Shown: piece by piece, positions 41,258-52,566 of the stretch | How the letters are laid out: every line of letters begins with the position of its first letter | Numbering within the stretch: the stretch's first letter is position 1 | Source of the DNA: Casuarina equisetifolia | Lineage: Eukaryota; Streptophyta; Magnoliopsida; Fagales; Casuarinaceae | Direction of reading: 5' to 3' | Assembly (NCBI GenBank): GCA_028551475.1 | Contig: CM052355.1 | Coordinates: forward strand, 26,005,580 to 26,069,579 | Length of the DNA stretch: 64,000 nt | The notes under the pieces: model-generated | What the model saw: the letters and a program-made list of their open reading frames with translations, nothing else | Told to the model about the DNA's origin: nothing | Database searches by the model: none | Program-made: the position numbers and the translations under genes

Positions 41258-42675
41258 TCAGCTTTCAGGTGATGGGGTAGTAGGAGGATCGGGACTTTGA
41301 AACGGACTGCTCCTTCTTGGTAAGAACATATTAGAACAGAGTGCAGTGATAATCATCAAGATCAAACAAACCAAAACTGAGAATGCCGATAGAAGAAGCA
41401 TCAAGGTATGCGCACTGATACCCCTCACCTCCTGTGCATACTTCGTTGAAGCCATTGCCAAGACCGTCAAAGGGAACGGGTAAGCCCACCATGCTATGCT
41501 GAACTTCTTCATGGATCCTTTGAATAGGGCAGGCTGACAGACCTGTTTCGCATTTGAAAAAAGATACGCGAAAGAATGAGTTATCACAAGGCTCAATGCA
41601 ACGGTACCGCCCATAGGGCCAGAGGTAAATGTCAAACAAAGTTAAACATGATGATTGCTTGCGGACATGGTCAACCTTAATGGTTAGCGCACCATTTTTT
41701 CCTATGAACCAAAAAATTATAGTTCTTTCTTTCTGATGTTGTATTCCTTCTACGTTTCTTTCGTATTTTTCCTCTGACACATATCTGTAAAGATTCTGAT
41801 AAGAGAATTACCAATGACATGAATAAGAACAGTGAGAGAAAGAATAGCATCTTGGATGGAACATCGAAACTTCCTGCGATGGACTCCCACGCTAAACTTG
41901 CCATGCTTGGAGTCGCAATGAACAAAAAGAAAACCGGCCTTAGCATCACCGGAAGGCTGTTGCTTCCTGACAGCCTCTGATATAGCGTGACAAAGAGCAC
42001 CAAATAATGTATCATGCCCAATGAAAACATGCACAGTGCACTCTCTTTCCACCCCATTTGCGCCGCCGCCCGAGCCCCCACGAAGTTCCCTATCACCGAT
42101 AGTTGAATCGCCGGATTCGCCATAGTCGATAAAAGCCACGGACCTTTCGTAAACCACTGCCCATATATCTTAATGTCCAGCACTACTATCGGGAGAACAG
42201 ATGCGCACCAAAGTACTTTATAATATATTGTACTTGGAACAATAAAACGCGATGATTGTAGCAACATGAGCCACGAAATCCAAGGAGCAAACAGGTAATT
42301 CACCCCCACAGGGTGCGAAAATTCTTTCTTTACCATTTCAAAGTGAAAGAAACATCTCAGAATATAAAGAAGGGATTGGGAAGCTAGTGTAAATAAGGCC
42401 AGCGACCACAAAAGAATGAAGGCCGTAGAGGGAAGCTTCGAGAACAGACGCCGGAAAGCATGCGCATCATGGACTGGCTCCACTAGTGTCTTCCACAGTA
42501 AGGCCTGGCTGCATAGAGACAGGCTAATCCTGAAGCAACCTGCATGAAATTTGGCCAAAATGAGTGAAGAGGATCGTCTGATGAGAAGCCTCAGAGGTTC
42601 ACAGCGTGGTTCCACGTTGTCGTTGGGGGTATCAATGGTGATCTCGACATGGGGTTGGGAGTGTTCCTCAGCCAT
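41258..42675 (-). CDS. SLAH1-like: S-type anion channel, SLAH1-like (copy b)
   Basis: Exons are 42675-41812 (288 codons) and 41542-41258 (94 codons plus stop), with a phase-0 GT-AG intron of 269 bp at the same position as in copy a, giving 382 aa. Residues 191-288 are identical to copy a, whereas the N-terminal tail and second exon carry most of the ~33 differences. Copy b keeps Trp at 174 (KIYGQWFTKG). Intact S-type anion channel of the SLAH1/SLAH4 subclass in the plasma membrane, with the same predicted topology as copy a. Its conserved upstream region suggests shared ancestral regulation, though a SINE at about 0.4-0.5 kb upstream is unique to this copy. Readthrough open frames into the intron exist and are not used. 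Confidence 0.93.
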
Positions 42676-45230
42676 TGGGTTTGGTAGATTTTTGTGCTTG
42701 TTTCTGGCACGAATGGGCGCTTTTACGGGAATTTGGGGGGGCGTTAAAAGAAGTACAAAATTATCCTTGAATGTATACTTGAGTCCTGAAGACGGCTGGC
42801 TTGGCTAGCCTTTTTGATTTTGTTTTTCAACAATCGTGAGTTATTTTGAACTACATACAATTAGATTCGCGCATGGTTGGCCCATCATCGCAGTGATGTT
42901 CCTTGATATGGACTGCTGAAATTAGACTAATCCACTTCGCAAAATATTTAGGTCCTTACCAAAGCTTCAGCCCTTCTTTCTGCGTCTTGCCAAACCCCAA
43001 AGTTTCCTCATCCTATGTTACCAGCATAAAAACGCTTCGTCAACTTGATTAGTTAACTTTGTGATTCTTTTTTTTTTTTTCTTTTTATAGGCAAAAGAGG
43101 GATAGGGGATTTTAGTGTCTCGAACTTGGAGCTTCTTTGGTCCCAGTTTGCCTTTGATTCAACTGAGCCAAGCATCTTGACTAATTTTATGATTCTGTAA
43201 CCGAGTGCTGGCTTTAATGGCGTAAAACGTGACCTGAAGAATACATAGTCGCGCCACCTCCAGCCGAAGTAAGTAAGGAGCGTCCAGATTTTCATTCAGC
43301 AAAACAATACCTGGCGTCTACATTTCAAACTATTCTAGGGACACGAACCGTAGAGGAAAATTCTAGGTCCATTTCGTCAGACTGTTAGTTTCAGAAAATC
43401 TGTACGAATCTGCCGTGAGGACGACCCCAAATTTCTCGGTTCCCAGTTCTCTCAGATAGAATTGTTTTTCCTTCGACGTGGTCCAGTTGGGATATCTACC
43501 TCACCGACAAGACGGGAGAGAACACGAAGATAAAAAATCCAAAGCTCTTTCTTTTCTTTTGGTCAGTAAACACTCTGACTTAACGCTATATACTCTTCAT
43601 GGCCCCAGAATCAGTTCCAAGGACTCGAATTCCTATGCATGCAACAGAACTTGTCTGCTAAGAACTATAAAGTTGTCAGAATCAATTGCCAGAAGCAAGT
43701 GATGAAGCTGCCACTTCCATGGATACATCAACACCCTAAGAAGCGTACCGACTTGTGACTCTACTGGATATGGTGAATCTCAATTTCTTCTGTGGGGATG
43801 ACTTTTGCATAGCAGATTTTTGTGGTCCGTTGAAAAGCTATGAAAACCACACCAGCTACAGTTGTGTCGAATGTACCTAGCAAATAAAACAGCCATATGA
43901 CTTTTTAGCACAATGAAGCCTCACTTTCTAGACAACCTTTTATCACATCCACGCTTGTCTCTTTCTTTTCCACCCTTTGAAACCCACAGTGACCGCTCCT
44001 TTTTACTTTTTGTTGTTTTACTTTATTTCACCAGCCTAGTGAGCTCTGAAGCAGCTATACTTAAGTCGTGTTGGTACATGCATGGCTGGCATTGCACTGC
44101 TCGTTTTCCTCTTTTTTAGACGTGAGAGTACTCTTTTGCCAGTTGCTCCACGCAAAACCAAGAGCGGAAAAAGTTGGCTTGGATGTCCTGGAATCCACTT
44201 AGCTCTAACTCAGATAATACTTCCCTTCAAGAACAGGATCCGAAAGATGGTGGTCTGCTCAAAACAATCAGTGCATGCATGTGCAATATATATCCAGAAA
44301 AATGGTTGTCCTTTCAGTCAAACATCTTCTTGAATATTGCATGTATAATCCTATCACCGCGGCACAAGTTGTGAGAATATACTCCTTTTTCAAGTCTATA
44401 TTCTGTGAAAAACGGTGAACGTAGCCATCAAGTGTTGTATGTTACCTACTTATATGTATCTAGAATAGCTGCCGTACGAAGTTTCCATAGCCTATTGTGA
44501 CTTCGACGTTTTTGTAGCCTGGATACATGATCCTTGTTCACACCGAAAGAAACCTCAAACATGCTTGTCTTTGATTTTTCATCTCTTACTCAGTGAGTTT
44601 ACACTATATCGAACTCTTGAGGAAGTATCCAACAGTACATTAAGAAAGAATCCATGTCCCTCATTCTATTTTTCTCCAGATTTTCCTATGTTTTCCTAGA
44701 GTTCAAACAGTTGATTGAAATTCATCTTTATTTTGATAATTAGTTTTTCTATTTTATTAGTATTTTAATAATATTTTATGTGACTTTTTTTTATGTATGC
44801 ATCTGCCCTCTCTCCAGGCATAATTTGATGTTTTTCCACACATTTAGCGCCGCCAAATCAGCTCAGCAATTGATTCACGCCATATTTAAAAGCATGTATT
44901 CAATATGCTAGTCCATCATTTTCACTCGTGAATATAAAATCTATACTATTGTTCAAATGCCTAGACCGATAATAATAATATGAGAAGTTGGCATATTAAA
45001 TAGATGGATTTGCCCAAGATACCATAACGAAACAGAGGATTTGGTCTCCAACTGCACAATCAAGAACATCATGTGAACTTCAACGGTAGAAGCCGAGACC
45101 TACAGCATTAGGTAGGAGATCTCTGAAGAAAATCAGGTGAAATGGGATTGGAATAAAAACTCGAATTGATGGGATTCATATTCATTCCCCAAGACGTTTC
45201 TGGTTATTTTGCGTGCTTTTATTTTTCAAC
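42676..45230. other. Upstream region of SLAH copy b
   Basis: Contains the SLAH-b promoter and sequence homologous to 33221-36310. Open frames here do not correspond to those in copy a, so I infer noncoding DNA. The SINE at 43069-43185 interrupts the homology. Confidence 0.6.
43069..43185 (-). mobile_element. SINE insertion present only in the copy-b promoter
   Basis: On the minus strand the element reads from a tRNA-like A box (ttggctcagttg) through a B-box-like aagttcgagac to an A-rich tail, seen as the T run at 43069-43080. Flanking duplicates tttgtgattct (43058-43068) and tttatgattct (43186-43196) differ at one base. Unit 1 has continuous sequence at the equivalent site near 33640, with no element. 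The insertion therefore probably postdates the duplication. Confidence 0.75.
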
Positions 45231-45966
45231 TCGATGCTCTTACTCGTAACCCACGAATATTTTTACTCGCAGCTAAGAAATTCAAGAGAGGAAGAATGTG
45301 AAATTAAGAGACAACTAAATTCTCTAACCCATGTCCAATTCAGACATTTGGGTTTGGAGATTGGGGAGCAGTTCTTATTCCTAATCTATCTCCAAAAGTG
45401 AGAAGCAGGTAAAAAATATCTTTGCCTAATCTGTTCTTATTTATGATTTTGGGCCTGTCCCAATCACTATAGGGGCCCTTAGATTATAATTCCAGAATGA
45501 ATTTTAATCTCTTACTGTCATCTAACAGACAACTTACCACTACCAATCAACACAACAGTCGAAACCTCCATAGAACGGCCTGAAATTTGTGACGCAAGGG
45601 GAAATTTCAATTTTAGTTGAAGAGAAGGTTGAAATGAGGGGAGAAAAGAAAAAGAAAAGAAAAGCCAAATAACTGATGCACAAATAGTTGTTGTGCTTCA
45701 TATATGTGAAGATATTTTATTTTCTAACAAGCTGGTTTTAGGGAAGAAAATAAGCTTTTTAACATAATATTAAAGTTTAAGTTCAAATGAGACATCTTTT
45801 TGCTTGTGATTTGCATGAATTTTCATTGGAAGTGTTTTTTCATATTTAAGGTACAAGGGCACTTTGAAATCAGGTGTTTGTCCCACATTACTAAAATCTT
45901 GTTCTATTGTACTTTGTATATATAAAGATGTTTTATATCTTATAAGTCAATTTTAAATGAGTAAGT
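45231..45966. other. Noncoding interval before SINE and Copia remnant
   Basis: Homology to unit 1 is lost in this interval. A 62-codon open frame at 45213-45401 has no motif. A/G-rich simple sequence lies at about 45645-45665. No gene recognised. Confidence 0.5.
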
Positions 45967-45978
45967 AAGCCTTCTAAC

Positions 45979-46085
45979 CTTAGTGGTGTTCTCTAAGCCA
46001 AATCCTGACCAATAGTCCCACTGATCGTGGGTTTAAGTCCCTTCCTCCTCTCGGGTGTGTGCGTTAAAAAAAGAAAAGAAAAAAA
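45979..46085 (+). mobile_element. SINE with perfect 12-bp target-site duplication
   Basis: About 107 bp. It begins with an A-box-like cttagtggtg, has a B-box-like gggtttaagtcc at about 46029-46040, then a pyrimidine stretch, gggtgtgtgcgt and an A-rich tail. Perfect direct repeats aagccttctaac flank it at 45967-45978 and 46086-46097. This is the best-defined SINE in the window, and its perfect duplication implies a fairly recent insertion. Confidence 0.8.
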
Positions 46086-46430
46086 AAGCCTTCTAACAAC
46101 ATTAATTATCGTGAAAATAGCACATTAAATATATTACAATTCCAAGTCGTATGGAATCCATTTCTTTATGACAACAATGGTAGGAAAATTGCCATATCTG
46201 CAATTGCACGGCTAAGATGTCTTACAAGTATAGCTTCGTTTTTTTTTCAAGGGTCGAAGCCTTGGCCAACTGCATGGTCAGGGCGAGAACAAATGCCATA
46301 GAGAAATTGTTAGTCTTTTTGGTTCAAAGTTTTCTACCATGGGGTAAAGGGTGGCTAAGTAGGCAACCAAGGGCCAACCTAACTAGGGATGGAATGTTGC
46401 CACAAAACTATGAAAAGGAGAAAGCAAACA

Positions 46431-46641
46431 TGTTGAATGAATTCAGTTGTATTAAATCTGCAATGAATTACAATGTACACAACTACTACTATTTATATAG
46501 AAGTAATCTTATAATTCCCTAAAGGACAATTAATTGCATAAGGAAAATAGAGACATAAATATGTACATCAATAAAGTGTATAATTCTAGAAAGGCAAGCA
46601 CCTCATTTACCAAATATGAAATATCACATCTTCCATTAACA
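46431..46641 (-). repeat. Copia 3' LTR (211 bp)
   Basis: On the minus strand it begins TGTTAATGG directly after a purine-rich tract (acttgaggagat) that follows the Copia RNase H region. It ends TTCAACA, so the termini are TGTT...AACA. A TATATAAA box lies at 46499-46492 (minus). I found no matching 5' LTR, so this is the remaining LTR of a truncated element. Confidence 0.65.
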
Positions 46642-48640
46642 ATCTCCTCAAGTTAGAGATTTAAATAATTCAAGTATTTTGAAGTTTGAGAGAAGAGACC
46701 ATATTGCTTATTGCAAAGTGTCTTTTCAATAAATCCACATGTTGCTCTTTTATTGAACCATGGCATATCTTAATGATTCCCTCTTATACTTTATCTCATG
46801 TGAAATAACAATTAACCTCTACATGTTTGTTTTTCTCATGATAGTTGAGGTTGGCTACTATCTTTTCTATTGCCACATTGTCAAAAAATAGTTGTTTAAC
46901 AATTATGTTAGAATTGCTTAGTCTTATAAACCAAACTATATCTATCTCTATTATGGCCATTGCTTTCTATTCTAACTTTGTATATAATAATGAGATAACA
47001 AGTTATTTTTGTGTCATCTAAGAAATTAAGAATCTTCAAGCTTTATACAAAAACCTATGATGGACTTCCTCATCATTAGACGTGCTATATTCAAAATTAC
47101 CATAAGCTATTAATTCTAATTTGAAGGAGGATGAAAACATGAGGCTAAGATTAAGGCAACTCTTAAGGTCTTGATCACCTTTATGGCTACTTTTTTTTTA
47201 TATATATATTTATGACTATATAAGTTTATTCGTCTAAGAATAAGAAAATATAAAAGTTTAGGAGAATATTTTAATATTATAATTTATTTAAAAGAAAATC
47301 AAGTTTGGAATCCTCTAATAATGATACAACAAAACATTCATTTGAAAGAGTTTAATATTTTTAAATAAAGATGCTATCTCACATACTACTTTCATGACTT
47401 TGATAAAAAAATTTAGTATTTCAATGGTCTTATTTTAAAAATTCTATGATTTTATTGAGATCATATACAATAGATACATATTAAGAAATAAAATTTAAAA
47501 AGCTTTGTAGCCAAATCATTTTCTTTAGTTACTTTAATCATTTATTGCAATTTAAAGTTTCCAATTATTGATGATCCTATGAAGGCCTTGTTGTGCAATG
47601 ACACTTTGCCAAATTTGTCTACTTCAAGCACACTCAAAAAACAAGTGTGACTTGCTTTTAAATTGAAGCTAATTTCATGTGAGACTTCTTAGATGCAAGT
47701 ATGAAATGACTAAGAAGCTACATTAAGAAAAAAAAAAGTTTGATTAGCCTTCTAACCAATCTTTGATATTCTAAGACATCCTTAAGTGACAAATCATTAA
47801 TCTTCTCTTTTTCTCCATTATCATACTCCATAATTGTGAAATTTTTATTTTGCTCCATAAGAATCCACATAGGCTTGAATCCTAACAATCCTACTTCTAA
47901 GACAACTTCTATGTTGAATAAGATCAATCCCTTTTAAAGAAAGTGCAATTTTAATGTCAAGGAAGAATTTTGACCATCCCAAGTCCTTTATAAGAAAAAT
48001 AGAAATAATATTTTAAGTTTGAGATAATGGTCTCATGTTTTCTTATGATAATAATATCATTAACATAAATTATCAAAGCAATAAAAGAATCCTCTTAAGA
48101 CTTTGTGAAGAGTGAATAGTCATGGTAGGATTAATGGAAATCATATACGATGAAAGCCTTTGTAAACCTCACATTTGATTAATAAGATACTTGCTTCAAC
48201 TTATAAAAGAATTTCTATAATTGGCGTACCAAATTTTCTTCATGAGTTAGGAATTTAGGGGAAACTCTATCTAAAACTTCTTAGAAAGGTTGCTATGCCA
48301 GAAGGTATTTTAAATGTCTACATAGTAAAGAGACCAATGATTAACAACCATAACTACAATAACTAAATGAACAATAATATCTTGACATCAATGCCCTCTT
48401 GTTAACTATATCCCTTGACTAGTAATATGATATTATACCTCTTAACAAGTACTATTAGTTTGATACTTAACTTTATACATTCATTATAACCAGCACGATG
48501 CCAACTAAAAGGTATGGAAACCACATCTTGTATGTGCTTTGCCTTTAGAGCTACAAGTTCCTCATCCAAAGCAAACATCCAGTGGGAATCCATAAGGGTT
48601 TCTTGATATATGTATGGTTCAACCTTAAAATGTTGATAAA
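46642..48640 (-). mobile_element. Ty1/Copia retrotransposon pol remnant (RT and RNase H), decayed
   Basis: On the minus strand, reading from 48640 downward, broken frames resemble Copia reverse transcriptase in order. They are the DSHW...ALDEELVALK start, a KARLVAKGYT-like block, an IIYVNDIII active-site block (near 48060), GLLGFKP...MEQN, EYQRLVRRLIKL, and then an RNase H end with KHVEVNCYFT-like and QHVDLLK-like segments near 46700-46850. Many stops and frameshifts are present, so it is inactive. It runs into the LTR at 46641. At its upstream end it abuts pararetroviral sequence rather than its own integrase, so it is truncated there. Confidence 0.75.
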
Positions 48641-50160
48641 CATTTCTTGAATAGACAAGGACATCATCAGTATACATGATTGTAAATCCAAAGAGAGGAG
48701 TGGATACTTCATTCATTATCTTTAGAATTCAAAAGGTGCATTCTTAGGACGAAATGTCATGACATTCAACGTGTATTGGCCAAAGGAAATGGTGAATGAC
48801 TTCTTAAATTAGTTTTTTTCTTTGATATGGATTTTCCAAAAGACAAACTTTATATTGAATTTAAAGAAAACCTTAGCGTTATAAAGATGGTTAAGGAGAT
48901 CTCCCTTATTTAGGATGGGATACCTTAACTATTCCAAGGCTTTATTGAATTGCTTTTAGTTAATGACCAATCTTAGTATATCCAACTCTTTTTCAGCTAT
49001 TTTATTAATATAAAATGTCAAACAACTCCATAGATATTTATACTTCCTTATTAGCCCTTGCTAAGTAAGTCTTGTTGTAGCAATCCTTAATCTCAATAAA
49101 ACTCCAAGTGTGGGGTTAACCTACAATATGCTGTTTTCTTTCCCAAAAGGAAGTAGGAACATTGGAAGAAGCTATGCTTCTAGTTGCTTCAAGAATTCCT
49201 TAATCCTATGTTGTACTATCGGTTGAGCTACTTGTTTCTTTATTCAAAGACAACCATTTTTTTTCAATTAATAAATTCAAGCAAGTTTCTTTTACCTAAA
49301 TAAGTATGAAGAACTTCTTGTCTACTTTCTTATATAATTCTACAAGGTTCAACCCATGAACCTTAGGCTCATGACAATGTTAAATTTAACTTTTCACTCA
49401 TACTTGTTTAGAGAGATGTAACTATTTTTTACTATAAATTGTTTTAACATCTTTATGAAGGGGGTTCCAAGGATTGGCCAATAGGAAGGGTTAATTAAAG
49501 TACACACTTTAATTACAAATTATAGCATTCGATAATTTTGTAATTGATTGGGAACTTCGTATTTTGGGTGGCTCTAACCCATTCATTTATTTTTTTTCAT
49601 AATAACGATGGTGATCAATTCCACTTTTGCATAAACTAAGATCAACACCTATGTGCAACAAGGTTGTTACATTAAGTTTACACTCTTAATTAAAGACTAT
49701 CATTGCTCGACCACTACCTCATATAGCAAATGAATGTATGCTTGCAAAATAGGAATTTTTCCCTACTTATCTATATAAGAAAAAGAGAAAAGTTCATATG
49801 CCACTATTCTATCTAAGAGGACATAAATGGTTTTCTTTGTTGGCTATGGACAACAATGTTATTTTGGTTAACATAGTCTTCAAACCATTCAAAAAAAAAA
49901 AAAAAATCACCGAGGCTATTGCACTCAGCATACCAATGTTCTTTAATAGCCCGCTTTTGCTCGTTTAAGTTAAGGAAGGTCTCAAAACACCAATCTCTTT
50001 TTGGTTTATTTTCTTCTAAAAGAAAATCCATTTTCAAAAAATCTTCATTTAAGGTAAAGTCTTTACTTAAACCATTACCGTAGGAACATATGAAGACTCA
50101 TCATATTCATATGGTGTATTTGTCATGGAAGAATATGTAGAAGAAGGGTCATCTTTCTCC
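48641..50160 (-). pseudogene. Endogenous pararetrovirus (Caulimoviridae-like) polyprotein relic
   Basis: On the minus strand, fragments resemble caulimovirid polyprotein domains. They include a protease-like segment near 49610-49690 and reverse transcriptase blocks from about 49060 down to 48650. The RT blocks include a WSC...FYINK-like segment, a KFNIK...W-IHIKEK segment, FTISFGQY and the catalytic block MYTDDVLVYS. A 74-codon open stretch at 49813-50037 with paired Trp/Phe (WFEDYV) may belong to the same polyprotein, with less certainty. The frame is broken by stops and shifts and cannot yield a protein. Assignment to Caulimoviridae rather than Gypsy rests on remembered RT motif style. Confidence 0.55.
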
Positions 50161-50169
50161 TTTTCATAT

Positions 50170-51742
50170 GCTACCTTTTCAGATATATATATATTCATTT
50201 CACCTTAATAATCTTAAATATTTCTCTCCATCTTTATAATGAAAAAAAAACCGGTACATTTATAGTAAACGTAAATATAGAGGGAAAAAAATGATGATTT
50301 GCATCTTTTAAGAAAGAAAAATTGCTTGCAATTTTCATCTTCCATGAAACAATGTTGTTTTATAGTTTTGTATAATGAATGCAATCACTTTCCAAAAAAC
50401 CCACGGTGACAATCCATACCTAATTACTCTTGAATATTATCCTCAATTGAATCTCCATAAGCCTAAGCTTATCCTAAGCCCCCATAGGCCCATTACATTC
50501 CACCACACTTTGCTTGAACCCCACTTGGCAATTAATCCTTAAAGTTCCTCTTAGTGACATATCACCTTGGCGACTACACCTTAAGGTTCCATCTATGGTT
50601 TGAACTTAGAGCATGATAGTTCACTCTAATACTAATTATAATAATGTGCTCACTTTTTCAAAAGGTTATGACCTAGTGGCAAATCACACCCAAATACTCT
50701 TGAATTCCATTCCCAAACCAGAGCCCATAAGCCCATTAAATTTTATTTGAACACAACTCATTTTAACGATTGACAAATGCATTCAACATGTTCGTCACAT
50801 TTGCTATTTGTGGACTGACAAAAACATGGCGAAAATTCTTGCGATTTGTTGTTGTAAACGTATGATGGTTTCAAACTGAAAGAAGAACAACCGAGAGAAT
50901 TACTTTAAATAGAAATGAGTTAATAGGAACTTTGACTTTTAATAGTTGTTTATAAGTAGTAGTTGATGTATACTTTTATTGCAGAAGTATAAATAAGTTT
51001 TATTTAATTATATAGACTCTTCATTAATACAAGTTGAATTCATTCACTTGTTTTCAATTTTTCTAATTTCGAATTTTCTTAGTTTTTTTAATAAATTAAG
51101 TTTCTTTCTCATTTTAATATCATTGACCCAATTTCGTTTCTTGTATTTGAGTTTTTGCATAAATATTGTTATTGGTAATTTTGTAATAAATCATTTGTAT
51201 CCAGATGTTACCCTGTTATTATCAAGGGCACTATTTTTGGAATTTATTTGATTCGATGGAGAAATTAGATTATGAGCAGTAAGTGCTAGAAATTAGACTT
51301 ACTGCTCATAATCTGATCCAAAAGGGTACTATTTCTTACATAAATCCTACCCACCAGTGTTACTGGTCACCAGGCACATGGCAAGTAATTTTTCAACCAA
51401 GAACTTTTCTTACATGAAAGCGATGAGAGGGGTTTCGCTTGTCGAGGCATGGGGAAAGCAGTTTGGTTTGACAAAGGGGTAATCACCGTTGACGTTTTAG
51501 CTGAAGTATTGACGACGGTGAGTATTTAATCCTAAAAGAGGTCGACTTCCCATATTATGGGATGAATCAGTTCGATAACTATGAATCTCATCGCTGAATC
51601 CAGATTTCCAAAACCAACAATGCAATATGATAATCCCAATCTTTAAACAACTACAGAAACTAAACCATGACAGCAAGTGAGCGGTTTATTTAACTCAATT
51701 TCATAAGTTACCATGACAATAACTCAAGCCAGAAGTTCTGCC
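50170..51742. repeat. Right-end module of unit 2 (matches 39780-40862)
   Basis: Homologous to the unit 1 module, with about 400 bp of additional sequence at roughly 50360-50760. That addition itself contains two related blocks about 260 bp apart sharing aatactcttgaat or attactcttgaat and cataagcc. A perfect hairpin at 51267-51314 is unique to this copy. No coding sequence recognised. Confidence 0.7.
51267..51314. repeat. Perfect 18-bp inverted repeat with 12-nt loop
   Basis: Arm 51267-51284 (agattatgagcagtaagt) is followed by a 12-nt spacer and its exact reverse complement at 51297-51314. The equivalent site in unit 1 (near 40480-40515) lacks the arm pair. It therefore looks like a local inverted duplication acquired in unit 2. 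Confidence 0.9.
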
Positions 51743-51916
51743 ACGTAAGACTGACGAAACCAAGGCAAGGCTTCTCAGTGATTTGAACAACGACTGAGAA
51801 TAAAACAAAGGCGGCTGACACAAACGAGGATAGAACCTAGTCTTGCGTTGCGCTTGCAACTATTATTCATCTGCCTAAGCTAATTACTGTCTTCTTGATG
51901 TCTTATTTCTCTGGAT

Positions 51917-52477
51917 CTACCAAGACGCCGACTTGTAATGTTGCACGGTAACGTTGCACCTGATAACCGAGTATTGGGTAGGCACATCGACGGAATATGT
52001 CTCGAAAGTAACGTAGCCCCTGGCAAACCGGAATTTCCCTGTCCCAGACACCACGGACACCTCTCTTACAGGCTCAAACTGCTTGCTAATACCTTGTATT
52101 TGTAAAGTGCTTCCATCGTACTCCTCATTTGTGAACACTAATGACACTATCACATGCGAATTCAACCCGTCCAGACCGGCTGTCACATACATGCCTTGGA
52201 GACGACCAACTTGTGGTGACTTCGGATCTGGGGTTTCTGTGGCGTTGTCATCTGTGACATAGATGGTCCCAAATTGGGTGAAGAACCACCTCTTGCCGGC
52301 AATACCTGCAACTGGGATGGCCGTGGCGTCGGGAGCGCCAAAGGCTGATTTGTCTTGCAAATATAAGGAAAGCTTGGTTTCTTTAAGGTCTGTAGCTTTG
52401 GCTAAATATATAGCCATCGCCAGAACCATTACTACGAGTAAATCGGGAAGTCTTTTTGGGACGAAGTTTTTGGCCAT
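51917..52477 (-). CDS. Dirigent protein (DIR-b/d type)
   Basis: Single-exon, 186 aa, the usual dirigent size. Residues 1-29 form a signal peptide (hydrophobic LLVVMVLAMAIYLAKA), so the product is secreted to the apoplast. The dirigent beta-barrel domain covers about 36-186. Recognisable segments are KLSLYLQDKSAFGAPDAT, GTIYVTDDNAT with a sequon, GRLQGMYVTAGLDGLNSHV, FTNEEYDGSTLQIQG, REVSVVSGTGKFRFARGY and a C-terminal NVTVQHY. Dirigent proteins steer stereoselective coupling of phenoxy radicals in lignan and lignin-related pathways. The family is mostly uncharacterised, and this DIR22-like branch is linked to stress and wall responses, so the substrate is unknown. It lies about 175 bp beyond the end of the duplicated block and is itself single copy in the window. 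Intact. Confidence 0.93.
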   Translation of the reverse strand: MAKNFVPKRLPDLLVVMVLAMAIYLAKATDLKETKLSLYLQDKSAFGAPDATAIPVAGIAGKRWFFTQFGTIYVTDDNATETPDPKSPQVGRLQGMYVTAGLDGLNSHVIVSLVFTNEEYDGSTLQIQGISKQFEPVREVSVVSGTGKFRFARGYVTFETYSVDVPTQYSVIRCNVTVQHYKSASW

Positions 52478-52566
52478 CGGAGACGGTAGCTAATCCGGCA
52501 ACTAAGATATAGGCTAGAGGGGTAGAGAACGACTAGAATTTGCATTTTAATTGGTGTCATGGTCTC

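Larger units (their letters stand above)
40863..51742. repeat. Tandem duplication unit 2 (~10.9 kb) with SLAH gene b
   Basis: Second head-to-tail unit. It starts next to the right-end module of unit 1 and ends with its own copy of that module at about 51742. The middle (about 46.2-50.15 kb) has been filled by a Copia remnant and a pararetroviral relic, and a SINE lies at 43069-43185. These account for most of the length difference from unit 1. Confidence 0.8.

Noticed and set aside
46431-50160. A complete, active LTR retrotransposon
   Set aside because: Only one LTR was found, pol is full of stops, and integrase and gag were not seen. It is a truncated relic.
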